A DNA stretch of 64,000 nt from Sphingomonas sp. CROZ-RG-20F-R02-07. GTDB taxonomy: Bacteria; Pseudomonadota; Alphaproteobacteria; Sphingomonadales; Sphingomonadaceae. Where the stretch lies: NCBI RefSeq assembly GCF_022662335.1, contig NZ_JAKNQJ010000002.1, positions 124,001 to 188,000 of the forward strand, read 5' to 3'. Shown one piece after another: positions 1 to 8,612 of this stretch; the stretch's first letter is position 1; each line of letters opens with the position of its first letter. Made by a program: the position numbers and the translations under genes. Below the pieces are notes generated by a model. The model made no database searches, was not told the origin of the DNA, and saw nothing but the letters and a program-made list of their open reading frames with translations.

Positions 1-1100
1 GCGCGATCTGGATCCGGCGTTTCGATCTGGCGACGATGAAGACCGTGGGCCCCGCGCGGGTGATCGTGGACGGCGGCGTCGACATCGCGACCAAGCCCGC
101 GTGGACGGAAGGGCCGCACCTCTTCCGCCACGACGGCCATTATTATCTGATGACCGCGGAGGGCGGCACCTCGGTCAACCATTCGGAAACCGTGTACCGC
201 GCCGACCGGCCGGACGGCCCGTTCGTGCCGCTGCACCGCCCCATCCTGACTCAGCGCGACCTGCCGGCCGATCGGCCCAACCCCATCGGCTCGGCCGGCC
301 ATGCGCAATTGGTCGACACGCCGAGAGGCGACTGGTGGGCGGTGTTCCTCGCGACGCGGCCCTATGCCGGCGATTTCTACAATACCGGGCGCGAGACGTT
401 TCTGCTGCGCGCGCGGTGGCAGGATGGCTGGCCGATCATCACCCGGCCGGGCGAGACGATCCCCTATGCGGCGCCCGCGCCCGCATTGCCGCGCGGCGCG
501 CCGGGGCCTTTTCCGGTATCGGGCGATTTCACGCTGCGTGAAGATTTCCACGCGGCCACGCTCGCGCCCTATTGGCTGACGGTGCGCACACCGCACGAAC
601 GCTGGTGGCGGACCGGGGCGGACGGCCTGGCGCTCACCCCGCGCCCCGACCGGATCGGCGAGCGCGGCCAGCCGAGCTTTCTCGGCCGGCGCCAGCAGCA
701 CCGCCACGCCGAAGCCTCGGCCGAGATCCGCGCCGAAGCGCTGGCGCCGGGCGGCAAGGCGGGGCTCGTCGCCTATCAGAACGAAGCGCATTATTACCTG
801 ATCGCACTGATGCAGGATCGCGGCATGCGGCGCATCCGCGTCGAGCGCCGGGCGGGCGAGGGCGATCCCGTGGACGGCATGGTGCTCGCCAGCGCGCCGC
901 TGCCGGCCGGGGCGGGCACCGGCCGGGCGCCGTTGCGGCTGCGCATCGTCGCCGATGACGGCCGCTATGCATTCGATTATGCCGTGAAGGGCGGCGGCTG
1001 GACCCGCCTGCTGGCGAATGCCGACGGCACGGTGCTGAGCACCGCCAAGGCCGGCGGCTTCGTCGGCACCACGATGGGCCCTTACGCCTATACGCCCTGA
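1..1100 (+). CDS. GH43 family xylosidase/arabinofuranosidase, 5' end outside window
   Basis: The reading frame is open from base 3, upstream of the first ATG at 36, so the gene is cut by the window edge and its N-terminus is missing. The visible part begins in the GH43 five-bladed propeller: W-T-E-G-P-H-L-F carries the likely general-acid glutamate, and HDGHYYLMTAEGGT is typical of GH43 beta-xylosidases. From about residue 165 of the visible ORF a C-terminal beta-sandwich follows (GH43_C2/DUF1349 type). Family knowledge makes it an exo-enzyme releasing xylose or arabinose from xylo-oligosaccharides; the exact substrate cannot be read here. It is convergent with the next gene (6 bp gap) and lies in a xylan locus. 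Stop TGA at 1098-1100. Confidence 0.85.
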   Translation, partial: AIWIRRFDLATMKTVGPARVIVDGGVDIATKPAWTEGPHLFRHDGHYYLMTAEGGTSVNHSETVYRADRPDGPFVPLHRPILTQRDLPADRPNPIGSAGHAQLVDTPRGDWWAVFLATRPYAGDFYNTGRETFLLRARWQDGWPIITRPGETIPYAAPAPALPRGAPGPFPVSGDFTLREDFHAATLAPYWLTVRTPHERWWRTGADGLALTPRPDRIGERGQPSFLGRRQQHRHAEASAEIRAEALAPGGKAGLVAYQNEAHYYLIALMQDRGMRRIRVERRAGEGDPVDGMVLASAPLPAGAGTGRAPLRLRIVADDGRYAFDYAVKGGGWTRLLANADGTVLSTAKAGGFVGTTMGPYAYTP

Positions 1101-1106
1101 TCGCGG

Positions 1107-3188
1107 TCAGCGGCAGATGTCGGCGCCCGGTAGCGGGGCGTTCGCGGGCACGGCGAGCCCATGTGCGGCCGCCGCCGCTTCCAGCGTGGGGCTGGGGCCG
1201 GCGAGCGACAGGTCGATCGCCGCGGCGTAGAACGGGTCCGCTTCCGCGCGCGGCAGCGTCGTGAAATCGAAGCCCATCGCGCGATAGAGATCGAGCAGGC
1301 GCGGCAGCATCCGCGCGTCGAACGCGCCGACATGCATCAGCAGCACATAGGGCAGATCGCGGCCGAGCGCGGCGTGCGCGAGCTGACGCGAGCGCAGCGC
1401 CTGCGCCCGTGCAGCGGCGAGATAGCTCGCCTCCAGCCCGGCGATCGCGCCCGTATCGGCCTTCGCGGCGCAGCGCGCGAACGCATCGTTCCAGGCATAG
1501 TCGCCGAAGCTCATCGTCACCGCCGCGATGCGATAGCCATCCGCGCGCAAGGCGCCGCGCACCGCCGCGACGGTCGCTGCGTCGCGGCCTTCGGAGAGGA
1601 ACGGATAGCGGAACCAGTGCCAGTCGCTTCCGCGGCCTAAGGCGGCGAGCGGTGCGTCGTCGCGTCGCACGTCCGCCAGAAACGCCGCCGCCCCCACCTG
1701 GCCGAGATCGAGATGGCTGAAGCCGTGGTTGCCGATCGGCAGCCCTGCCGCGCGCCAGGCGGCCAGTACGCGCGGGGCATCGGGGTTCCCCGCATCCACG
1801 CCCGCGTTCAGGAATCCGAACGCGGGCGCATGCTGCGCGGCCAGCGCCGCGATGATCGTCCGTGCGATCGCGAGCCGGTCGCCGCCCGGCGGCAGCGGCC
1901 CGTGCGTGGGAAGATCGTCGAAGGTCAGCGCGATCTGCGGCCGGAGCGCTGGGGCCGCCGTCCCGCCGAACAGCGCCAGCGGCACCGCGTCCGCCATCGC
2001 GCGATAGCCCGCCGCGTTGGGGTGGAGATGGTCGCCCGAATCATAGGCGGCCAGCAGATGGTCCGGACGGGCAGGATCGTGCGCCGCTGCATCGAAATCG
2101 ACTACCCCGTCGAACACGCCGGAGGAGCGGATGAAGGCGTTGATCGCCTGGCGATCGGCTTCGCTGGCGGCGCCGGGATGATAATAATCGTTGCCGGCAT
2201 AGGGCGTGATCGTTCCGCCGACGAGCCGGATGCCATGTTCGTGCGCACGCGCCGCCATCTGGCGAAAGGCGGCCTCGATCGCGGTGACCATCGCTGCGTG
2301 CGTCCCGGCGCTGGCCGGCTGGTCGCGGGTGAGGACGCCCAGATCGTTCACGCCCTCCAGCACGATCGCGTAGCGGACGCCGGGTCGCGCGACGACGTCG
2401 CGGTCGAACCGCGCGAGGAGATTGGGGCCGAGCCCGTCGAGCAGCACGCGATTGCCGCCGATCCCTGCGTTCACCACGGAGAGCGTCCGCGTGGCCGGAT
2501 CGGCGGCGAGCCGGGTGGCCAGCACGTCGGGCCAGCGCGCGTTGCTGTCGTCGGCGATGCCGTGCCCGTCGGTGATCGAATCCCCGATGGCGACGACCGT
2601 CCCGGCCTGCGCCGATCCGGACACCTCGACATCGGCGAGGCTCCACCAGCCGCCGATCCGCCGGATGTCGGTGGGGACGGGCGCGCCGGTCTGGTCGCCG
2701 GCTGCGAGGAAGGTGGTGGCCCGCGCACCCGGATGGCCGGTGCGCGGTCCGGCCGGATCGGGCAGGAACAGGCTGACGGCCACGTCCCCGCCCGCCACGA
2801 CGGCGAGCGCGACAGGATCGGAATAGACCTCGGCGCCGGCGGGCACGACGGTGGTGGCCGCGCCCGCGAAGGTCAGGACATGGCCTTGCGTCACCCCCGA
2901 CTGCCCCGGTCCGGCGGCCAGCGCGACTCGGGCGGCGCCGATGCGCAGCGGCCGGTCGCCCGCCACGTTCGACAGCCGGACGCGAAGGCCGGTGCCGCCC
3001 GCCGACAGGTGGACGATCTGGCGGATGGTCGCCGCGCCCGTGGCAGCGATCGCATCGGCATCCTTGCCGTCGGCGCGCATCTGTGCCGCGCCCCAGGCCG
3101 GAATCCAGCGGCCCTCCTCGGCCATGGCGTCGGTCGCCAGGGCGGCGAGCGTGACGGCCAATGCTGCACGCCCGATCCGTTTCCTCAT
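1107..3188 (-). CDS. Secreted SGNH esterase - polysaccharide deacetylase fusion
   Basis: Two-domain secreted protein of 693 residues. A signal peptide (about residues 1-23) is followed by an N-terminal beta domain and an SGNH hydrolase: GDSITDG with nucleophile Ser204, GVND block near 279-282, and D386-H-L-H389 as the catalytic Asp/His pair. From about 418 a polysaccharide-deacetylase (NodB-like) domain begins: TFDD at 422-425 and H488-G-F-S-H492 as metal ligands. Both activities would remove acetyl groups from carbohydrate; acetylated xylan is the likely substrate by context (inference). The start at 3188 is chosen over an upstream ATG at 3203 because GGAGAAG sits just before it and the signal peptide begins there. 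Divergent from GH115. Confidence 0.8.
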   Translation of the reverse strand: MRKRIGRAALAVTLAALATDAMAEEGRWIPAWGAAQMRADGKDADAIAATGAATIRQIVHLSAGGTGLRVRLSNVAGDRPLRIGAARVALAAGPGQSGVTQGHVLTFAGAATTVVPAGAEVYSDPVALAVVAGGDVAVSLFLPDPAGPRTGHPGARATTFLAAGDQTGAPVPTDIRRIGGWWSLADVEVSGSAQAGTVVAIGDSITDGHGIADDSNARWPDVLATRLAADPATRTLSVVNAGIGGNRVLLDGLGPNLLARFDRDVVARPGVRYAIVLEGVNDLGVLTRDQPASAGTHAAMVTAIEAAFRQMAARAHEHGIRLVGGTITPYAGNDYYHPGAASEADRQAINAFIRSSGVFDGVVDFDAAAHDPARPDHLLAAYDSGDHLHPNAAGYRAMADAVPLALFGGTAAPALRPQIALTFDDLPTHGPLPPGGDRLAIARTIIAALAAQHAPAFGFLNAGVDAGNPDAPRVLAAWRAAGLPIGNHGFSHLDLGQVGAAAFLADVRRDDAPLAALGRGSDWHWFRYPFLSEGRDAATVAAVRGALRADGYRIAAVTMSFGDYAWNDAFARCAAKADTGAIAGLEASYLAAARAQALRSRQLAHAALGRDLPYVLLMHVGAFDARMLPRLLDLYRAMGFDFTTLPRAEADPFYAAAIDLSLAGPSPTLEAAAAAHGLAVPANAPLPGADICR

Positions 3189-3248
3189 GTCTTCTCCGAT
3201 CATCGCATCGCTCTCCCGTCCAAGGCGCTTGCCGCGGTCCGGATGGGA

Positions 3249-3282
3249 GCGGTATCACCATGCGAAGCGGAGTCGATACCGC
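3249..3282. promoter_or_regulatory. Inverted repeat between the divergent esterase and GH115 genes
   Basis: GCGGTATC at 3249-3256 and GATACCGC at 3275-3282 form a perfect 8-bp inverted repeat with an 18-base spacer, 12 bases upstream of the GH115 start. The left arm also contains GGT-ATC-ACC, which resembles a GntR/FadR-type half-palindrome. It could be an operator or an mRNA hairpin in the GH115 leader; no xyl-box-like core is present in this 105-bp divergent region. Confidence 0.3.
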
Positions 3283-3293
3283 CGGAGAAGGAT

Positions 3294-5744
3294 ATGCGCC
3301 GTCTGTTGCCGCTGCTCGTGCTGGCGCTGCCATTTCCGGCACATGCGCAGGACTGCGCCGGTCCGGTCGTCGCATGCGGCGTGCCGATGCCGGGTGCCCT
3401 CGCGCTGCTGTCGCCCGGCCAGACCGCGCGCGTGGTGGTGAGCGCGGACGACGATGCGGGCGTGCGCCGCGCCGCGGCCGATCTCGTGGCCGATCTGAAG
3501 GCGGTAGGCGGCGGCAGCGCAGCGCTGTCGCCCGACGCGCGGGACGGCGCGACGGTGATCGCCGGCACGCTCGGCCACAGCGCCGCCATCGATGCGCTCG
3601 TCCGCGCGGGGAAGCTGGACGTGTCCGGCCTGGCCGGCCAGTGGGAGGGCTATGTCGAGCAGGTCGTCGATCATCCCGCACCCGGCGTCGCGCGCGCGCT
3701 GGTCGTGGCCGGCAGCGATCGGCGGGGCACCATCTTCGGCCTCTACGACATCAGCGCCAAGGCGGGGGTGAGCCCGTGGACATGGTGGGCCGACGTGCCG
3801 GCGCAGCGGCATCCGACCTGGTATCTCACCGCCGGCCGCGTCGCCGATCATCCGATCGTCAAATATCGCGGCATCTTCATCAACGACGAGGAGCCGGCCT
3901 TCGGCGGCTGGGCACGGGCGACGTTCGGCGGCGTGAACCACCGGGCCTATGAGCGGCTGTTCACGCTGCTGCTGCGGTCGCGCGCCAATTATCTGTGGCC
4001 GGCGATGTGGGGCAAATCGCTGTGGCAGGACGATCCCGCCACCGCCCCGCTCGCCACGGAGATGGGGATCATCCTCGGCACGTCGCACCACGAGCCGATG
4101 GAGCGCGCCAATATCGAGTGGAAGCGCCAGGGCGGCGGCGCGTGGGATTATGCGACCAACGCGCCCGCGCTCCGCGCCTTCTGGCGCCAGGGCATCGAAC
4201 GGCGCGGGCCGTCGGAGGATCCCGTTACCATCGGCATGCGCGGCGACGGCGACGAGCCGATGACGAAGGGCACCGCCATTCCCCTGCTCGAACGGATCGT
4301 CACCGATCAGCGGGCGATCATCGCCGATGTGAGCGGCCGCCCGCCTGCGCAGACGCCGCAGGTGTGGGCGCTCTACAAGGAGGTGCAGGATTATTATGAC
4401 GGCGGGATGCGCGTTCCCGAGGACGTGACCTTGCTCTTTTCCGACGACAATTGGGGCAATATCCGCCGCCTGCCGCCGCCGGGCGAGGTGCGCGCGGGCG
4501 GATCGGGCGTCTATTATCATTTCGATTATGTCGGCGATCCGCGCAATTACAAATGGATCGATACGGTCAGCATCCCGCGCGTGTGGCAGCAGATGGCGAT
4601 GGCGGACCGCTATGGCGCCGACCGGCTGTGGATCGTGAACGTCGGCGACCTGAAGCCTCTGGAATATGCGACGAGCTTCTTCCTCGACATGGCCTGGAAT
4701 CCCGGCCGGATGACGCTGGGGGCGATGGAGGCCTATCCGGTGCGCTGGGCGGCGCAGCAGTTCGGCGCGGCGCAGGCCGGCCCGGTCGGCGCGATGATCG
4801 CGCGCTACGGCCAGCTCGCGAGCCGGCGCAAGCCCGAGCTGATCGATGCCGACAGCTATGCGCTCGCCGATGGATCCTGGGCGCGCGTCCTGGCCGACTG
4901 GAATATGCTGGCGGCCGCGGCGCACCGCGAGGCAGAGGCGATCCCGGCCGACAGGCGCGATGCCTATGACGAGCTTGTGCTCCACCGCATCGATGCGATG
5001 GCGAGCCTGCACCGGCTCTATGAGGCGGTCGCCGAGAACCGCGCCGCCGCCCGTGCCGGCGACGATGCCGCAGCGGTCCGTTGGGCCGCCAGCACGCGCG
5101 GCTATTTTGCCGAGGATGGGGCGCTCCGCCGCCGCTACGAATCGCTCGGCGGCGGCAAATGGCCGCAGATGATGGCGCAGACCCATATCGGCTATACCGG
5201 CTGGCAGGAGCCCGCCGCCGACGTCATGCCCGCGCTCGCGAGCGTCGCCGCGCCGCTGCCCATCCCGGCGACCGAGCCGGCACCCTTCGCGACCCTTGCG
5301 GCGGACGCTGGCCGGCCGATGGATGGCGCGGGCTTCCACTGGCAGATGGTGCCGAACTTCACCGCCGGGGGCGCGGCGATGGCCGTCACGCCCGTCGCCG
5401 CCGCGCCGATCGAACATCCCGGCGGCGTGAGCCCGCAGATCGTTTACCCGGTGACGCTGCCGCCCGGACGCATGGTGTCGGTCAGCGTCGTCGCCGCGCC
5501 GGGACTGGACGTGCGCGGCACGCGGCGCCAGCGGCTGGCGCTGTCGATCGACGCGGGCGCCCCCGTCCCCATCGACCTGCTCGCCGGCGACGACGATTCG
5601 CGGTGGCGCGGCGCGGTGAGCGACAACCGACGCATCGCGACCGCCATCCTGCCCGTCGCGCGCTCGGGGCGCCATGCGTTGCACCTCTGGCTGGTCGATC
5701 CGCAGGTGGTCGTGGAACGGCTGGAGATCGAGCTCGTGCGCTGA
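3294..5744 (+). CDS. GH115 xylan alpha-1,2-glucuronidase, secreted
   Basis: An 816-residue protein with signal peptide MRRLLPLLVLALPFPAHAQ. The family hallmarks are readable: a Rossmann-like N-terminal region with FGLYDISAKAGVSPW, then KYRGIFINDEEP, NYLWPAMWGKS and LGTSHHEPM in the barrel, and a C-terminal beta domain from about residue 640. GH115 enzymes remove (4-O-methyl)glucuronic acid side chains from glucuronoxylan, including internal residues. The open frame extends far upstream antisense to the esterase, but the ATG at 3294 has GGAGAAGG just upstream and starts the signal peptide. The cupin_8 gene follows 43 bp downstream on the same strand, so the two may be cotranscribed. Confidence 0.9.
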   Translation: MRRLLPLLVLALPFPAHAQDCAGPVVACGVPMPGALALLSPGQTARVVVSADDDAGVRRAAADLVADLKAVGGGSAALSPDARDGATVIAGTLGHSAAIDALVRAGKLDVSGLAGQWEGYVEQVVDHPAPGVARALVVAGSDRRGTIFGLYDISAKAGVSPWTWWADVPAQRHPTWYLTAGRVADHPIVKYRGIFINDEEPAFGGWARATFGGVNHRAYERLFTLLLRSRANYLWPAMWGKSLWQDDPATAPLATEMGIILGTSHHEPMERANIEWKRQGGGAWDYATNAPALRAFWRQGIERRGPSEDPVTIGMRGDGDEPMTKGTAIPLLERIVTDQRAIIADVSGRPPAQTPQVWALYKEVQDYYDGGMRVPEDVTLLFSDDNWGNIRRLPPPGEVRAGGSGVYYHFDYVGDPRNYKWIDTVSIPRVWQQMAMADRYGADRLWIVNVGDLKPLEYATSFFLDMAWNPGRMTLGAMEAYPVRWAAQQFGAAQAGPVGAMIARYGQLASRRKPELIDADSYALADGSWARVLADWNMLAAAAHREAEAIPADRRDAYDELVLHRIDAMASLHRLYEAVAENRAAARAGDDAAAVRWAASTRGYFAEDGALRRRYESLGGGKWPQMMAQTHIGYTGWQEPAADVMPALASVAAPLPIPATEPAPFATLAADAGRPMDGAGFHWQMVPNFTAGGAAMAVTPVAAAPIEHPGGVSPQIVYPVTLPPGRMVSVSVVAAPGLDVRGTRRQRLALSIDAGAPVPIDLLAGDDDSRWRGAVSDNRRIATAILPVARSGRHALHLWLVDPQVVVERLEIELVR

Positions 5745-5787
5745 AGCGCTGTCGGCCCACGGATTAAGGATGTAAGGCGGCTTTTCG

Positions 5788-6819
5788 ATGCGAACCGATT
5801 TTCCTGCCATCACCGAACGTCGCGTCGCCGAGCGACCGGCCGTCGACGCCGACACGTTCGCGCGCGAGGTGGTGTCCGGCTATCGCCCCGTCGTTCTTCG
5901 CGGACAGGTGGCGCATTGGCGCGCGGTGGCGGCAGGGCAGGCCGGCCCGCGCGCGACGGCGGAGTATCTCGCTGGCTTCGGCGGCGGTACGCCGCTCGAG
6001 GTGCTGATCGGCCCGCCGGACATCGGCGGCCGGTTCTTCTATGCCGACGACAGCCTCACCGGGTTCAACTTCCACCGCCAGCAGGTGTCGATCGGTGCGC
6101 TGGTCGCCGAGCTGTTGCGCTATGCCGAAACCGCGGAGCCGCGCCCGCATGCGCTCTACGCCAATGCCGCGACCGCCCCCGAACATCTGCCCGGCTGGGA
6201 GGCGGCGAACCCGCTGGCGCTGGGGATCGACGCGCCGGCGCGGCTGTGGATCGGCAATGCCAGCAGCATCGCGACGCATTACGACACGTCGATCAACATA
6301 GCCTGCGTCGTCGCCGGTCGCCGACGCTTCACGCTGTTCCCGCCCGATCAACTGCCCAACCTCTATGTCGGGCCGCTCGATCATACGATGGCGGGGCCGC
6401 CGTCGAGCATGGTCGATCCCGACGCGCCCGATCTCGCCCGCCATCCCCGGTTCGCCGACGCGCTGGCGCATGCCGAGGTGGCCGAACTGGAGCCGGGCGA
6501 CGCGATCTTCATCCCGCCGATCTGGTGGCATCACGTCCGCGCGTTCGACCGGCTGAACGTGCTGGTGAACTATTGGTGGGAGCATCGTTCGGGCGCCGCC
6601 TTCGTGGCGCTGGTGCACGCGATCTGGGCGGTGCGCGATCTGCCGGATGCGGAAAAGGCGGCATGGCGCGGCTGGTTCGACCACCTCGTCTTCGCGCCCG
6701 ACGCCGGCCGCGCCGCGGACCATCTGCCAGATGCGGCGCGCGGCATCATGGGCGCCGCAAGCCCCGAGCGGACCAGCCGGATCCGCCAGTTCCTGACCGG
6801 TATGCTGGGCCGATCCTAA
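5788..6819 (+). CDS. Cupin-like (cupin_8/JmjC-like) protein
   Basis: A 343-residue cytoplasmic protein of the cupin_8 family, related to JmjC and FIH-type Fe(II)/2-oxoglutarate oxygenases. A metal-binding triad is visible: H164-Y-D166 in ATHYDTSINIA and a distal histidine at 248 or 249 in PPIWWHHVRAF. FTLFPPDQLPNLYVGP is the family's conserved central strand. In sphingomonads and xanthomonads such proteins accompany TonB receptors and tryptophan-halogenase homologues, but their substrate is not established. It follows GH115 by 43 bp and its last 4 bp overlap the convergent GH9 gene. It is a paralogue of the protein at 8609-9616. Confidence 0.8.
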   Translation: MRTDFPAITERRVAERPAVDADTFAREVVSGYRPVVLRGQVAHWRAVAAGQAGPRATAEYLAGFGGGTPLEVLIGPPDIGGRFFYADDSLTGFNFHRQQVSIGALVAELLRYAETAEPRPHALYANAATAPEHLPGWEAANPLALGIDAPARLWIGNASSIATHYDTSINIACVVAGRRRFTLFPPDQLPNLYVGPLDHTMAGPPSSMVDPDAPDLARHPRFADALAHAEVAELEPGDAIFIPPIWWHHVRAFDRLNVLVNYWWEHRSGAAFVALVHAIWAVRDLPDAEKAAWRGWFDHLVFAPDAGRAADHLPDAARGIMGAASPERTSRIRQFLTGMLGRS

Positions 6820-8612
6820 CGCCCGCCGGGTCGGTCGAGATACGTCGCCACCCAGAGCAGCGGCGCGTTCCAGTTGATCGCCACTTCGTTGTCGGCATAG
6901 GCGCGGCTGTCGTCGAGCCAGCAGCGCTGGGCGGTGCACTGGCCCTTCAGGGTGGCCGATACGGGATCGGCGAAGGCGGTGTTGTTAGCGCCGCCGCCGA
7001 TCACGCCGGGCGGCGGCCCGGGCAGGCGCGCATCGAACTGGTGCGCCCAGAAGCGATGGTGCGGGCGCGACATGGCGTGCCAGCCGAAGCCGGTGACATA
7101 GCTCTGGTTTAGCGGGTTGCGGCCCAGCACGTAATCCGCGGTATCCACCACCGCATCGCGGTAGCGCGCGTCGCCGGTGAAGCGCGCCGCCATGGCGAGG
7201 ATGATCCCGCGGTTGAGGATCGCACCGTTCGATCCCCAGGGATAGCGCGTCGTGGCATAGGGCAGGTGATAGCCCGATCGCGCCTCCTCGGCGAGGAAGC
7301 GGTCGGCGAGCGCGATCAGCCGGGCGCGGGCGGCGTCGCGGTCGGCGGCGGGGACGCCCGGCGCGGTCGCCAGCGTCATCGTGCCGAGCGCGGCCGTGTT
7401 GCTCCACCCCGGCTCGCCGCCCAGCGGCGCGGTGGCGAGCGGCATGCGGTGGAGCGCGGCGGCGAGTTCGGGCGTCGGCGTGGCGGCGTAGAGTTCGGCG
7501 GTCGCCCAGTAGAATTCGTCGGACAGATCGTCGTCGCCATAGCCGCCGCTTCCGGTGAACGCCTGCGCCGCGTAGATCGCCGGATTGCGCAGCGCGGCGC
7601 GATAGGCGCGGCCGGCGGCGGTAAGGCAGCGCCGCGCGAAGCCGTCGTCGATCCCCTTCCACACCCGCGCGCATTGCGCGGCGGTGGCGGCGAGATTGAG
7701 CGTCGCGGCCGTGCTGGGCGGGTAGAGCAGCCGCTGTTCGCGGTCCTCCGCCGGTATCGTCGGCAATGTGGTCCAATGCCGATCGGCGACCTTGTGATGC
7801 GCCATGCCGCCCGCGTCGACCTCGGTCAGCAGAAGCCGGCCGCGGCCCTGGCGCCCTACCGGCAGCGCGAGGCGGCTGCCGTCGGGCACCTGCATCGCGA
7901 GCAGGAACCGCATCTCCCACCGGGCCTCGTCGAGCAGGTCGTTCGTGCCGTTCCCCGCCTCGGGCAGCGCGGCGCTGCCGTCGGGGAAGGAGGGGGCGGC
8001 CGCGTTCGCTTCGTAGAGATTCTGCAGCGTCCAGAGCGCGATGCCACCGTTGACGACATATTTGCCCTGATCGCCCGCGTCGTACCAGCCGCCGGTGACG
8101 TCGAGCGTATAGGGGCAGCCGGGCCACATCGTGCCGCGTTCGTCCGGCCCGGCGAAGCAGCCGGCGACCTCGTGCGGGTGGCCGGCCGCGCGCGCCCATT
8201 GCGCGCCGCCCGCATAGCGCGCCTCGATCGCGATCCCGGCGCGCGTCTGGTAGAAATAGTTGAGCGCGGCGCGGGCGACGGGACGATAGAGGCCGCCATC
8301 GATCCGGAACGGATGGCTGGCCGCGCCGTCTACCTCCAGCCGATAGGTGCCGGGCAGCCGCAGGCCGGTCATGTCGATCTGGTGGACATGATCGCCCGAC
8401 GCGGCATCGTCGCCGAAGACGCGCGTCGCGCCTTGGGCGACCGGCCGGCCTTGCGCGTCCGTCACCCGCCAGGCGAGCGGCGCCGTCGCCGCATCGTTCA
8501 GGATCGCCAGCTTCGCGGTGTCGGGCAGGAAGCCGAGCTGGTTGAGATTCACCGCATTTGGCGCGGCGGCGCCGAGCGTCAGCGGCGCGAGCAGGGCGAT
8601 CAGGCGCTTCAT
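6816..8612 (-). CDS. GH9 family glycoside hydrolase, secreted
   Basis: A 598-residue enzyme: signal peptide (about 1-18), a CelD_N-type immunoglobulin-like domain (about 20-105, VNLNQLGFLPDTAKLAIL), then the GH9 (alpha/alpha)6 barrel. Catalytic signatures are intact: GGWYDAGDQGKYV with D178 and D181 as base pair, RPHHRFW, and the C-terminal ADNEVAINWNAPL with the acid glutamate. GH9 members are mostly endoglucanases, with some exo-glycosidases; the xylan setting leaves the substrate open. It is the last gene of the six-gene operon: its ATG overlaps the cupin_8 stop as ATGA, which fixes the start. Convergent overlap of 4 bp with the first cupin_8 gene. Confidence 0.85.
   Translation of the reverse strand: MKRLIALLAPLTLGAAAPNAVNLNQLGFLPDTAKLAILNDAATAPLAWRVTDAQGRPVAQGATRVFGDDAASGDHVHQIDMTGLRLPGTYRLEVDGAASHPFRIDGGLYRPVARAALNYFYQTRAGIAIEARYAGGAQWARAAGHPHEVAGCFAGPDERGTMWPGCPYTLDVTGGWYDAGDQGKYVVNGGIALWTLQNLYEANAAAPSFPDGSAALPEAGNGTNDLLDEARWEMRFLLAMQVPDGSRLALPVGRQGRGRLLLTEVDAGGMAHHKVADRHWTTLPTIPAEDREQRLLYPPSTAATLNLAATAAQCARVWKGIDDGFARRCLTAAGRAYRAALRNPAIYAAQAFTGSGGYGDDDLSDEFYWATAELYAATPTPELAAALHRMPLATAPLGGEPGWSNTAALGTMTLATAPGVPAADRDAARARLIALADRFLAEEARSGYHLPYATTRYPWGSNGAILNRGIILAMAARFTGDARYRDAVVDTADYVLGRNPLNQSYVTGFGWHAMSRPHHRFWAHQFDARLPGPPPGVIGGGANNTAFADPVSATLKGQCTAQRCWLDDSRAYADNEVAINWNAPLLWVATYLDRPGGR

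Noticed and set aside
36-38. ATG at 36 as the true start of the first gene
   Set aside because: The frame is open and GH43-like upstream to base 3, and the protein would lack most of the first propeller blades, so the start is outside the window.
1713-3293. Upstream extension of the GH115 frame to a 1343-residue protein
   Set aside because: The extension lies antisense to the esterase/deacetylase, has no recognisable domain, and the signal peptide and Shine-Dalgarno mark the start at 3294.
3255-5855. 866-codon open frame on the minus strand across GH115
   Set aside because: It is the antisense shadow of a high-GC gene: Arg/Ala/Gly/His-rich, with no domain, while the plus strand encodes a clear GH115 enzyme with a signal peptide and ribosome site.
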